From an uncultured Bacteroidota bacterium (GTDB lineage Bacteria > Bacteroidota > Bacteroidia > Flavobacteriales > Flavobacteriaceae), in NCBI GenBank assembly GCA_902526165.1, contig CABZKA010000012.1, positions 1 through 47,926 on the forward strand: a DNA stretch of 47,926 bases, given 5' to 3'. Position numbers and translations under genes: made by a program. This document shows, in pieces, positions 16,512-24,619 of the stretch. Numbering within the stretch: the first letter of the stretch is position 1; each line of letters opens with the position of its first letter. The notes beneath the pieces were generated by a model, which worked only from the letters and a program-made list of their open reading frames with translations, searched no databases and was not told where the DNA came from.

Positions 16512-16540
16512 TTCTACTATTAGTATTAATTTTATATTAA
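16499..16540 (+). CDS. Mini-cistron encoding MEKLILLLVLILY
   Basis: Fourteen codons in a frame overlapping the end of the upstream gene. It shares GAAAAACTAATTCTACTA with the other mini-cistrons. The hydrophobic 13-residue product could insert in the membrane, but a leader role is equally likely. It stops three bases before the ATG of the next membrane-protein gene. Confidence 0.4.
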   Translation: MEKLILLLVLILY

Positions 16541-16543
16541 ATT

Positions 16544-16762
16544 ATGGAAACCATTGATTACATTTTTATATTTTGCGTTATACTTGGCGTTTGTGCAATA
16601 TCGGTTACGATTATACATCCATTAATCCCGAATGAGGCGTTGTTTGAGAGTAAAGAAATTAATATTAAAAGAGGAAAAAAAATTGGTTCTATAATTGGTA
16701 TTATTATAGGAATTTTCATATGTTATTATTGTTGGGAAAATGGTTATTTTGATTTTTTATAA
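16544..16762 (+). CDS. Small two-segment membrane protein, unknown function
   Basis: 72 residues with transmembrane segments at about 5-25 (DYIFIFCVILGVCAISVTII) and 47-65 (IGSIIGIIIGIFICYYCW). A charged linker (SKEINIKRGKKIG) lies between them. No known family. It follows a MEKLILL mini-cistron by three bases and precedes another by ten, so it belongs to the repeated leader-gene arrangement. Confidence 0.55.
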   Translation: METIDYIFIFCVILGVCAISVTIIHPLIPNEALFESKEINIKRGKKIGSIIGIIIGIFICYYCWENGYFDFL

Positions 16763-16772
16763 AAAATACACT

Positions 16773-16802
16773 ATGAAAAAACTAATTCTACTATTACTAT
16801 GA
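16773..16802 (+). CDS. Mini-cistron encoding MKKLILLLL
   Basis: Ten codons. The first 21 bases are the same as in the mini-cistron at 16246, plus two extra Leu codons. Its TGA overlaps the ATG of the next tiny gene (ATGA at 16799). Confidence 0.4.
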   Translation: MKKLILLLL

Positions 16803-16900
16803 AAGAATCTAAAATATCTTTAGGTGCAGGGATAGGATTACTTGCAGGAATTATAATTGGAAGGTCTTTTATATGGGAACTTGGTCGTTATTATAAATAA
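16799..16900 (+). CDS. 33-residue single-span membrane peptide
   Basis: Product MKESKISLGAGIGLLAGIII continues GRSFIWELGRYYK: a short charged start, one Gly-rich transmembrane segment and an aromatic/basic tail. Overlaps the upstream mini-cistron stop by ATGA. No family recognised. Length and context make this tentative. Confidence 0.4.
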   Translation: MKESKISLGAGIGLLAGIIIGRSFIWELGRYYK

Positions 16901-16920
16901 TTAACCCTTCATTAACCATA

Positions 16921-16968
16921 ATGGCACTTGGATATTGGGTTGGAAATTATATTGGTAAAAATTTTTAA
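16921..16968 (+). CDS. Possible 15-residue peptide (MALGYWVGNYIGKNF)
   Basis: Lies 20 bases after the 33-residue gene and has a similar Gly/aromatic flavour. It could be the displaced tail of a frameshifted longer membrane protein. Very short, so only weakly supported. Confidence 0.2.
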   Translation: MALGYWVGNYIGKNF

Positions 16969-16976
16969 ACATCTTC

Positions 16977-17099
16977 TTACTCATCAATAATTTTTAAATA
17001 ACCCTTTTCACTTCCATTCACCAATACGAATTCGAGGAGCTTGTTAACCATCTTGCCTGGCCATATCTCAAAAACAAAAGATATTTTAGGTTGATATAA
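16977..17099 (-). pseudogene. Start-less C-terminal gene fragment
   Basis: A 40-codon frame without a usable start reads PKISFVFEIWPGKMVNKLLE followed by a tail ending GYLKIIDE and TAA. Its composition is protein-like and richer in GC than its surroundings. It overlaps the last codons of the minus-strand membrane gene in another frame. It probably represents the end of a lost gene; the family is not recognised. An internal ATG would give 24 residues. Confidence 0.3.
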
Positions 17100-17481
17100 T
17101 TAAGAGTTTTAATACCCAAAAAGAAGTCCTCACAACATTTAAACGTAATAATTTTTTATGAGCTCTGATACTAAAGGCAGAGTTTAAGCTGTTGTGAACT
17201 GGGACAATCAAAAAGAATGTAGTTAACCATATCAATGCAACAATAGTTGATGGAAACAGAAATGTGTTTTTTATAATTAAGTATAATGTAGATAATAATT
17301 CTATAATCATAATTGGCCCGACAATAAAAAACATTTTTTTTGTGTATGAACTATGAAAGGATCTGAAATTAGAATTATCATAATTTTTAAATGATGGATA
17401 AATGATAAGCTGAACCATTACAGAAATGGCAATTAAATATATATTTGAATAAATATTTATTTTCAAAAAAAGTTGTTCCAT
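17086..17481 (-). CDS. Four-span integral membrane protein, uncharacterised family
   Basis: 131 residues with four transmembrane segments (about 12-30, 48-68, 76-97 and 116-130). Characteristic positions are a Tyr-Pro after the first segment (QLIIYPSF), a Phe/His-rich loop (FRSFHSSYTKK), a Gly-Pro-Ile in the second segment (IVGPIMIIELL), a VPVHNSL motif and a terminal LNVVRTSFWVLKLL. I have seen this pattern in uncharacterised membrane proteins of marine bacteria, often near carotenoid or photolyase genes, but cannot assign a function. It is encoded against the direction of the surrounding small-gene array. Confidence 0.7.
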   Translation of the reverse strand: MEQLFLKINIYSNIYLIAISVMVQLIIYPSFKNYDNSNFRSFHSSYTKKMFFIVGPIMIIELLSTLYLIIKNTFLFPSTIVALIWLTTFFLIVPVHNSLNSAFSIRAHKKLLRLNVVRTSFWVLKLLIIST

Positions 17482-17534
17482 TTTTAGATTAAATTAAAAT
17501 GTAACAATAGATGTTTTATATCTTTATATATACG

Positions 17535-17566
17535 AATTTATTACATTTATAACAATGAAAAAACTA
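17535..17566 (+). repeat. 32-base leader/start-codon repeat, copy 2
   Basis: Identical to 15891-15922. Here the copied leader plus ATGAAAAAACTA continues into only three more codons before TGA, forming the mini-cistron in front of the 71-residue gene. Confidence 0.85.
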
Positions 17567-17578
17567 CTTTATAGATGA
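17555..17578 (+). CDS. Mini-cistron encoding MKKLLYR
   Basis: Eight codons directly after the duplicated leader. The TGA overlaps the ATG of the gene at 17575 (ATGA). Same design as the mini-cistrons at 16246 and 16773, although the sequence after MKKL differs. Confidence 0.4.
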   Translation: MKKLLYR

Positions 17579-17790
17579 ATATAATAATCTTTTTAATAGG
17601 TGTGATAATAACACTAATCTATTGCATGTCTTTTGTATGGGAAATCAAACAAGAGAAGGAGCGAAAGGAGAAGGAGTTATTTGATAACAAATACTACTAC
17701 ACAAGAAATCCATCAAATGAAAGAATGAAACAACCTAAACGAAAGAAAGGTTCCCAGAGTAGAATGAAAAATTATAATTGGAAAAAATGA
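17575..17790 (+). CDS. Small single-span membrane protein with basic tail
   Basis: 71 residues. One N-terminal transmembrane segment (IIIFLIGVIITLIYCMSFVW) is followed by a strongly charged cytoplasmic-type tail (EIKQEKERKEKE ... KQPKRKKGSQSRMKN). No family recognised. It starts in an ATGA overlap with a mini-cistron and ends in an ATGA overlap with the S9 peptidase start at 17787, so the three reading frames form a translationally coupled chain. Confidence 0.6.
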   Translation: MNIIIFLIGVIITLIYCMSFVWEIKQEKERKEKELFDNKYYYTRNPSNERMKQPKRKKGSQSRMKNYNWKK

Positions 17791-20555
17791 GGGGATTGGT
17801 CATACTCTTACTAATAATAACTTCAAACCTACACTCACAAAAAAAAATATTGGATCATCAAGATTTTGATATCTGGAATAGAATACAAAATTCCCGAATT
17901 TCCTCTAACGGTAATTATGTAATGTATTCAATTCAAAGAGGGGAGGAGGATAGTTTTTTAAAAATAAAAGATAAGAATGCTAATTTGATTTTTGAACATG
18001 ATCGTGGTGAGAGAGGTGTTTTTTCTTATGACTCCAAACATGCAGTTTTTATAATCAAGGAATGGAATGATTCAATTACTGAAATGAAAAGAAGAAAAGT
18101 AAAAAAGGACAAAATGCCAAAGGATACGCTTGGGATTTTCAACCTAAAGGATAAATCTTTGATTAAATTATCACACATCAAATCATATAAGAGTCCGGAA
18201 AAGTGGTCAGGTTTTATTGCTTACACTTATGATTTTATTAAAAAAAATAAAAAACAAAAAGATTCAACCAGAACAAAGGAAAAAAGTAAAAAACCAAGTA
18301 TAAAAAATGGATATCCACTTGTTATTAGAAACTTGAATACTAAGCTGGAGGATACTATTCAATTTGTGACAGATTACACATTTTCTAAAGAAAAAAAAAT
18401 AATTTCATACATAACCACTGGGGATGATAATTTTATTAAGCCTGGAATTTATATTAAAGACCTAAATAATAATTCAACAAAACATATTTTCGAATCACAT
18501 GTAAAAACAAAGTACTATAAACTTAATTTAAGTAATAGTGGAAAAAAAATAGCTTTCATTGTTGACACTGATTCCACAAAATCCTATAAGAGAAATAAAG
18601 AGTTGTATGCTTGGAATTCTAAAGATGATTTAAAATTAATTTTAGATCGAAAAGCCTCACCAAAAGGTTACCATGTTTCATCAGATGGTCAAATTAGTTT
18701 TTCAGATGATGAAACCAAATTATATTTTGGTTTAGCATTGCCTGAAATATATCAAGATACTTTACTTCTAAGAGAGGAAATTGTTGATGTTGAGGTTTGG
18801 ACTTATGATGAACCAAGACTGTATACAATTCAAGAGATGCAGTTAAATAATGACAAGAAAAAATCATTCAAATCTGTTTATAATTTTAATAATGAAAAAG
18901 TTATTCAAATATCAAATAAAGAGTTCCCAAATGCAGTAATATCTGAGCACGGAAATAGTGAATATGCATTGATAAGTAATCCTCAGCCATACCAATTAAG
19001 CTCTCAATGGACTGCACTTTTTTCAAAAAATGATTTAGCTGTAAAGAATATAAAAAATGGAGACTCTGAAGTTGTGATAAAAGGTAATCCAAGTTTGGCG
19101 AGATTAAGCCCACAAGGCTATTATGCGTATGGATATAATCAAGTTGATAGTACATGGTATACATACAACCTAAAAAAATCAAAATACACTGAGCTTACCA
19201 GAAGAAAAATATTTTATAATGAATTAAGTGATTATCCTAATTACCCAAGTTCTTATGGCATGGCAGGTTGGAGTAAAAATGACAAAACCATTTTTATTTA
19301 TGATCGTTATGATATTTGGGAGTTTGATCCGGATACTGGAAATAGTAAGCGTTTAACAAATGGTCGTGAATCAAAAACTTCTTACAGGCTAATTCGACTG
19401 GATAATGAAATTAAATTTATTGATACCTCGCAAAATTTATTAATGATTACATTCAATGAATTAACAAAAAACTCCGGTTATTATGAATTTGATTATAAAA
19501 AAAATATTGGTCAGCAACTTTTGGATGGTCCATACAGATATTCATCACCCAAAAAAGCTAGATTATCTGAAAATATTATTTTTACGCGACAATCATTTGT
19601 AGAATATCCTGATATTAGATTATCTAACCTAAATTTCAAATCTGATAAAATAATTAGTAATGCCAATCCACAGCAAGTTAATTATAATTGGGGCACATCA
19701 GAGTTGGTTAATTGGTCATCTTTGGATGGTATGAAATTGAGTGGAATGTTGATAAAGCCTGAAAATTTTGATCCATCAAAACAATATCCAATGATTGTAA
19801 ACTTTTATGAAAAAAGTTCTAATGGTCTGCATACCCATAGGGCACCAAGTCCAGGTAGATCTTCTATCAATTATAGTTTTTATACAAGTAGGGGTTATTT
19901 AATTTTTAATCCTGATGTACACTATAAGGTTGGATATCCAGGTGAAAGTGCTTTTAATTGTGTTATTCCTGGAATAACGTCTTTGATTGAAAAAGGATTT
20001 GTCGATAAGGATAATATCGGTGTACAGGGTCACAGTTGGGGAGGTTATCAAATAGCATATTTAGTTACAAAAACTGATATTTTTAAAGCAGCAGAGTCAG
20101 GAGCTCCAGTTGTAAATATGATTAGTGCATATGGTGGTGTTAGATGGGATACCGGACTCAGTAGACAATTTCAATATGAGCATACACAAAGTAGAATTGG
20201 AGGAACACCTTGGGAGTATCCTCAGAGATACTTTGAAAATTCACCAATATATAATATTGATAAAATAAACACCCCCCTTCTAATAATGCACAACGATAAA
20301 GATGGCCATGTTCCTTGGTATCAAGGTATTGAGTTTTTTATGAGCTTAAGACGTTTATCCAAACCTTCTTGGTTGTTAAATTATAATGACGCAAGACACT
20401 GGCCACTAAAAATGAAAAACAGAAAGGATTTTAACATTAGAATGCAACAGTTCTTTGACCATTATTTGAAAGGGGCAAATATGCCTGTTTGGATGCAGAA
20501 AGGAGTTCCCGCAATTGAAAAAGGGATTAATCAGGGTTATGATTTGGTCAAATAA
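17787..20555 (+). CDS. Secreted prolyl-oligopeptidase family (S9) serine peptidase
   Basis: Cleaves peptides in the periplasm or outside. The ATG at 17787 overlaps the upstream stop and begins a signal peptide (MRGLVILLLIITSNLHSQ); a TTG three codons earlier is less likely. The N-terminal 600 residues are an irregular beta-propeller with PD40-like strands. The C-terminal alpha/beta hydrolase shows GHSWGG with nucleophile Ser750, Asp839 in NDKDGHVP and His871 in ARHWP. Length of 922 is typical for the large Bacteroidetes S9 group. The propeller contains a Lys-rich, low-complexity insert near residues 155-175. Transcription probably enters from the small-gene array. It converges on cruF with a 16-base gap and no visible terminator. 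Confidence 0.92.
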   Translation: MRGLVILLLIITSNLHSQKKILDHQDFDIWNRIQNSRISSNGNYVMYSIQRGEEDSFLKIKDKNANLIFEHDRGERGVFSYDSKHAVFIIKEWNDSITEMKRRKVKKDKMPKDTLGIFNLKDKSLIKLSHIKSYKSPEKWSGFIAYTYDFIKKNKKQKDSTRTKEKSKKPSIKNGYPLVIRNLNTKLEDTIQFVTDYTFSKEKKIISYITTGDDNFIKPGIYIKDLNNNSTKHIFESHVKTKYYKLNLSNSGKKIAFIVDTDSTKSYKRNKELYAWNSKDDLKLILDRKASPKGYHVSSDGQISFSDDETKLYFGLALPEIYQDTLLLREEIVDVEVWTYDEPRLYTIQEMQLNNDKKKSFKSVYNFNNEKVIQISNKEFPNAVISEHGNSEYALISNPQPYQLSSQWTALFSKNDLAVKNIKNGDSEVVIKGNPSLARLSPQGYYAYGYNQVDSTWYTYNLKKSKYTELTRRKIFYNELSDYPNYPSSYGMAGWSKNDKTIFIYDRYDIWEFDPDTGNSKRLTNGRESKTSYRLIRLDNEIKFIDTSQNLLMITFNELTKNSGYYEFDYKKNIGQQLLDGPYRYSSPKKARLSENIIFTRQSFVEYPDIRLSNLNFKSDKIISNANPQQVNYNWGTSELVNWSSLDGMKLSGMLIKPENFDPSKQYPMIVNFYEKSSNGLHTHRAPSPGRSSINYSFYTSRGYLIFNPDVHYKVGYPGESAFNCVIPGITSLIEKGFVDKDNIGVQGHSWGGYQIAYLVTKTDIFKAAESGAPVVNMISAYGGVRWDTGLSRQFQYEHTQSRIGGTPWEYPQRYFENSPIYNIDKINTPLLIMHNDKDGHVPWYQGIEFFMSLRRLSKPSWLLNYNDARHWPLKMKNRKDFNIRMQQFFDHYLKGANMPVWMQKGVPAIEKGINQGYDLVK

Positions 20556-20571
20556 TAACTTTCTAAAATTA

Positions 20572-21204
20572 TTAAAGATTTAAGCCTAAGAAAAGAAAAA
20601 AAACAAATATTGCTAAGTATAAGTTGACTGAAAAATCTAACTCTTTATATTTAAATAGAAGCTGGTAGAAACATTGAGTAAGTAAACCTGTAATAAACCA
20701 ACCACTATAATTTGATAATGGCACAACCGAATCTTTAAACTCCCAAAAATCAAGAGTAGGGGCTACAGGTTCAATAAAAAAATCAATAAATAACATCAAT
20801 AGTGAACCCAATAGAATTGATGGGATTTTTCTCCCTTTACATATTTGATTTGAAATACTTCCTGAGATAGTAGTAAGGATAATCCAGTTCATTCCAATCA
20901 AAAAAGGAACTCCGAAAAGTTTGGGGCCTAGATTTCGACCATATGAATATTCACCAAATAATAAACCATAATTAACCCCCAAGAATTCAACAAAGATACC
21001 TGTCCAAAAAATCAGAGCTATACAAAATAATTCACGTTTATGAAGTTTAATTTGATTAACCATCAAAAGGAGGCTTGTTAAGAACAAATTAATGGGCGTA
21101 AAGGAGGCAAAAAATATAAAATCATAGAATAAGAGACCCAGTAATCCAGAAATATGCACTAACCATATTAGAAAAATTGATAAGTATGTTTTATTAATTT
21201 TCAA
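20572..21204 (-). CDS. cruF: Carotenoid 1,2-hydratase (CruF/DUF422 type)
   Basis: Integral membrane protein of 210 residues with about seven transmembrane segments. The conserved FVEFLGVNYGLLFGEYSYG, LFGVPFLIGMNW and FIDFFIEPVAP are marks of the CruF family, which adds water to the psi end of gamma-carotene or bisanhydrobacterioruberin to give a 1'-hydroxyl. TTG start; the first 11 bases overlap the end of crtD, so translation is probably coupled. Together with crtD and crtA it should modify the acyclic end of a monocyclic carotenoid. Function assigned from family motifs and neighbours. Confidence 0.85.
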   Translation of the reverse strand: MKINKTYLSIFLIWLVHISGLLGLLFYDFIFFASFTPINLFLTSLLLMVNQIKLHKRELFCIALIFWTGIFVEFLGVNYGLLFGEYSYGRNLGPKLFGVPFLIGMNWIILTTISGSISNQICKGRKIPSILLGSLLMLFIDFFIEPVAPTLDFWEFKDSVVPLSNYSGWFITGLLTQCFYQLLFKYKELDFSVNLYLAIFVFFLFLGLNL

Positions 21205-22654
21205 TTAGATCGGATATGATTTTTGATGATAATATACAAAGTGGTATTCCACCTCCAGGATGAACACTACCTCCACTAAAAAACACATTTTTTATCTTTT
21301 TAGAAAAGTTTGGATGTCTTAAAAATGATGAAAACAGATCATTGCTGGATGTTCCATATAAAGAACCTAAATATGAGTTTGTGTTTTTGTCTAAATCAGC
21401 AGGACTATAAACTTTTTCATCAATGAGTTTTCCTTTGATATCAATATCCAAAACTTTCTCAATTTTCTTGATAATAATTTCTTTTAGAATTTTAATTTCT
21501 GAATTCCAGTTTTGATTTGCGTTGTGTGGTGCGTTAACCATAACAAACCAGTTTTCAGAATTTTTAGGTGCGTCATTTTTTACATCCTTGGATGTTATAT
21601 TTAAATAAACTGTTGGATCATTATAAATTTGTTTTTTTTCAAAAATTGATTCAAATTCTTTTTTGTAATCTGATGAAAAAAAGATATTATGCAAGTCTAA
21701 ATCAGTTTTGATATTCTTCATGCACCAATAAAAAATTACTGCTGAACTCGATCTCTCAGATTTAAGTGATTGATGACTAATATTATTGCCTAGGAGTTTA
21801 GTGTAGAAATGATGTGTGTCTACGTTTGAAATAAAATAATTTGAAAAGATTTTTTTATCATTATTAATTTCCAAATATTTAATCTCATTCTTCTCAATTT
21901 TTAATTTGGTTACTTCACTTTTGAAATGAAATTTAACCCCAATTTTTTTTGCTAGATTAAATAAACTATTTGTTATTTCATGCATTCCGCCCTCAGGAAT
22001 ATACGTTCCATAATGATTTTCCAAATGTTGGATTAAGCTCATCATACCTGGTGTTTTGTAGGGGGATGAACCATTGTATGTTGCGTACCGATTAAAAATC
22101 TGAGTCAAATACTTATTTTTTAACTCCTCACTATTAACTTCACTTAGCGTCTTGTTTATTTGAAAAATATTAAAATTAAAAAGTGCTTTAAGAGTATCTA
22201 CGTTAACATAAGTTGATAGTTTGTGAAGTGATTTTTTTAAAAAAATCTTTTCAGTAAGATTGTATTTCTTTTCCGCTTTTTTTAAATAATTTTTTACACG
22301 AGAACTTGGAACCTCAAGCTCCTTTTCAATCTCTTTAAAAAACTTTTTTTTGTCCGAGTAAGCAGTGAATTTTTTTCCATCATCCCAAAAGTATTTGCAA
22401 TGAATTTTTTTCTTTCTGTAATTGAAAAAATTTCGAGGATTTTCATTAGAAATTGTAAAAAGCTCATCTACTAGGTGAGGCATTGTAAACAAAGAGGGTC
22501 CTGCATCAAACCTGAAATCACCTAATTTAAAAGTGCTTAATTTGCCTCCTGGGTAATTATTTTTCTCATAAACATCTACATCAAAACCTTGATTTTTGAG
22601 TCTTATTGCTGAGCAAATACCTCCAATTCCAGAACCTATGATAGCTACTTTCAT
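21194..22654 (-). CDS. crtD: Carotenoid desaturase (CrtD/CrtI family)
   Basis: 486 residues with the N-terminal FAD-binding motif VAIIGSGIGGICSAIRL and the adjoining YEKNNYPGGK. The C-terminal FFSGGSVHPGGGIPLCILSS signature is that of the phytoene desaturase family. Because it sits between crtA and cruF, a 1-hydroxycarotenoid 3,4-desaturase (CrtD) is more likely than phytoene desaturase (CrtI), which in flavobacteria usually lies beside crtB; no crtB is in this window. The start ATG at 22654 is two bases from the crtA stop. Family certain; CrtD versus CrtI is inference. Confidence 0.85.
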   Translation of the reverse strand: MKVAIIGSGIGGICSAIRLKNQGFDVDVYEKNNYPGGKLSTFKLGDFRFDAGPSLFTMPHLVDELFTISNENPRNFFNYRKKKIHCKYFWDDGKKFTAYSDKKKFFKEIEKELEVPSSRVKNYLKKAEKKYNLTEKIFLKKSLHKLSTYVNVDTLKALFNFNIFQINKTLSEVNSEELKNKYLTQIFNRYATYNGSSPYKTPGMMSLIQHLENHYGTYIPEGGMHEITNSLFNLAKKIGVKFHFKSEVTKLKIEKNEIKYLEINNDKKIFSNYFISNVDTHHFYTKLLGNNISHQSLKSERSSSAVIFYWCMKNIKTDLDLHNIFFSSDYKKEFESIFEKKQIYNDPTVYLNITSKDVKNDAPKNSENWFVMVNAPHNANQNWNSEIKILKEIIIKKIEKVLDIDIKGKLIDEKVYSPADLDKNTNSYLGSLYGTSSNDLFSSFLRHPNFSKKIKNVFFSGGSVHPGGGIPLCILSSKIISDLIEN

Positions 22655-22656
22655 AT

Positions 22657-23325
22657 TTAATATTCCCGAGTTTTGATATCAATTATTTCAAATCTTGCAA
22701 AAAGATCCTCGCTATACCATTTTCTTTCTCTTGTTTTTTTAATAATCTCTGAATGTGCTTTATTTTTATAAGCAAAATCGCTAATAGCCTTATGATTTTT
22801 CCAAACACTAAAGGTTGCTTGTGAAAGAAGGGGTAATTCGCCTATACCTTTATAAAACTCAACTCCACCAGCATTCTTAATTGAATCAGATGCAGATGAT
22901 ACATTTAGCCAAAAATCTAATTGTTTACTGAGTTTTATTTTACCCCTGGTAATAACACCAATTTTATTATTCACATTAGTTTTTTTACTTCTGTTTACTT
23001 TAAAAGGATTAATATTGTCCCACAAGCCGTTCGAAAAAATAGGTTCCATAATGTAATCAACCCTTTTTTTTGCTTTCTTTTTTATTTCTTTAGCGTGGTC
23101 GCTATTTTCAATAAAATCATTTATTAGATCAGGTTTTTTCCAAACACACAGTAATGAATAAACATTAAAATCGGGGTAGATAAATCCTCCTTTACCACCG
23201 GTCCCAAGCATTTTATAGAATGTTAAATCCTTTTTATTTTGAAAATATTTTTTAGATTCGGCCATTTGTTTAAAAGCCCAAAACTTATTTGATTCGTAGT
23301 GAAAAAAGGAAATGGATACCGCCAT
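22657..23325 (-). CDS. crtA: CrtA-type carotenoid 2-monooxygenase/ketolase
   Basis: 222 residues with the spheroidene monooxygenase pattern: N-terminal SISFFHYESNKFWAFKQM, the GTGGKGGF loop, the NVYSLLCVW strand, then GVEFYKGIGELPLLSQATFS and SDFAYKNKAHSEII. CrtA introduces a keto or hydroxyl group at C-2 of 1-hydroxy carotenoids. First gene of a minus-strand operon with crtD and cruF (gap of two bases, then an 11-base overlap), divergent from crtY. This is the order of reactions expected for keto-myxol or flexixanthin-like end groups. Which oxidation level it reaches cannot be read from sequence. Confidence 0.85.
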   Translation of the reverse strand: MAVSISFFHYESNKFWAFKQMAESKKYFQNKKDLTFYKMLGTGGKGGFIYPDFNVYSLLCVWKKPDLINDFIENSDHAKEIKKKAKKRVDYIMEPIFSNGLWDNINPFKVNRSKKTNVNNKIGVITRGKIKLSKQLDFWLNVSSASDSIKNAGGVEFYKGIGELPLLSQATFSVWKNHKAISDFAYKNKAHSEIIKKTRERKWYSEDLFARFEIIDIKTREY

Positions 23326-23398
23326 GGTTTTACCATATCAAAATTAATGCTATTCTGTTAATTGAAAATATAATATCTTTATTTTTTAAATAATTTTT

Positions 23399-24544
23399 TT
23401 GAAAAAGAATTACGATTTTATTTTCTGTGGTTATGGTCTGTCTTCATCTGTAATTCTTTTTAAAATGTCAAGTATTGACTATTATTTAGATAAAAAAATC
23501 CTAATAATAGAGAGTAAAAAAAAAGATATAAATAAAACATGGTGTTTTTGGGATAATAATAATTCAAAGTGGAATCCTTTTTTGTCTAAAAAATGGTCAA
23601 AATTAAACTTTAAAACCAATGATCTAAGTCTGGATTTTGAATTAAATGAGATGACTTATAATATGATTAAGAGTCAGGATTTTTTTAACGCAATTAAAAA
23701 AACTGTAAAATCTAAAATGAACGTTGAAGTATTGTATGATGATGTTTTGTCAATTGATCAGCAAACAAATACTGTTAAAATAAATACTTTAAACAAATCA
23801 TTCATAACTGACAAAGTTTTTAATAGTATTCCAACTTTTTCACCTTATAATGAAAATTCAAATTTGAAAATGCTATTACAACACTTTAAGGGCTGGACAA
23901 TCAAATCAAAAAATAAATGTTTTGATCAAGAAAAGGCAACCATTATGGATTTTTCAATTGATCAAAAAAATGAAACTCGTTTTTTTTATATTCTCCCCTT
24001 AAGCTCAAATGAAGCATTAATTGAATTTACTCTCTTTTCAAAGAAAAAATTAAATGATTCTGAATATGATAAAGCAATTTCAAACTATTTATTCAAAGCT
24101 GGTATATCTGAATATAAGATTATCAGTAATGAAAAGGGAGTAATACCAATGACTTGTTTTGATTACTCAAAATACAACTCTAAAAATCTTATTAACATAG
24201 GTACATCTGGCGGTTGGACAAAACCCTCAACTGGTTATACTTTTAAATTTATAGATAAAAAGTCAGATCAGTTACTAAAATTTTTAGACAAAGAAACTGA
24301 TTTTAGAAAATTTAATAAAAAAACAAGATTTTGGTATTATGATAGAATATTTTTAGATGTTTTGTATTACCAAAATCATCTCGGTTCATATTTGTTTGAA
24401 AGACTCTTTTTGAAAAATAAAATTGAAAGAATTTTCAGATTTTTAGATAATGAGTCTAATATACTTGATGATTTAAAAATCCTTTTATCTTTTCCAAAAT
24501 ATTTATTTACAAAAACTTTTTTTAAGACACTTTTTACTAAGTAA
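23399..24544 (+). CDS. crtY: Lycopene beta-cyclase
   Basis: 381 residues. Starts with TTG and reads MKKNYDFIFCGYGLSSSVIL, a dinucleotide-binding front (FxGxGLS) typical of CrtY. Further marks are TWCFWDNNN, the GWTIKS segment, FFYILPLSSNEALIEFTLF, and GTSGGWTKPSTGYTFKF near residue 280. It forms one or both beta-ionone rings of carotenoids. Divergent from the crtA operon with a 73-base AT-rich gap holding both promoters. With cruF/crtD/crtA present, a monocyclic (gamma-carotene) intermediate is expected. Confidence 0.88.
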   Translation: MKKNYDFIFCGYGLSSSVILFKMSSIDYYLDKKILIIESKKKDINKTWCFWDNNNSKWNPFLSKKWSKLNFKTNDLSLDFELNEMTYNMIKSQDFFNAIKKTVKSKMNVEVLYDDVLSIDQQTNTVKINTLNKSFITDKVFNSIPTFSPYNENSNLKMLLQHFKGWTIKSKNKCFDQEKATIMDFSIDQKNETRFFYILPLSSNEALIEFTLFSKKKLNDSEYDKAISNYLFKAGISEYKIISNEKGVIPMTCFDYSKYNSKNLINIGTSGGWTKPSTGYTFKFIDKKSDQLLKFLDKETDFRKFNKKTRFWYYDRIFLDVLYYQNHLGSYLFERLFLKNKIERIFRFLDNESNILDDLKILLSFPKYLFTKTFFKTLFTK

Positions 24545-24619
24545 TATAAATTAATACAACTTAATTAATTATTATATTCTTATTTTAAGGAGCTTTAAAT
24601 ATTAATATCATAAAAAAAT

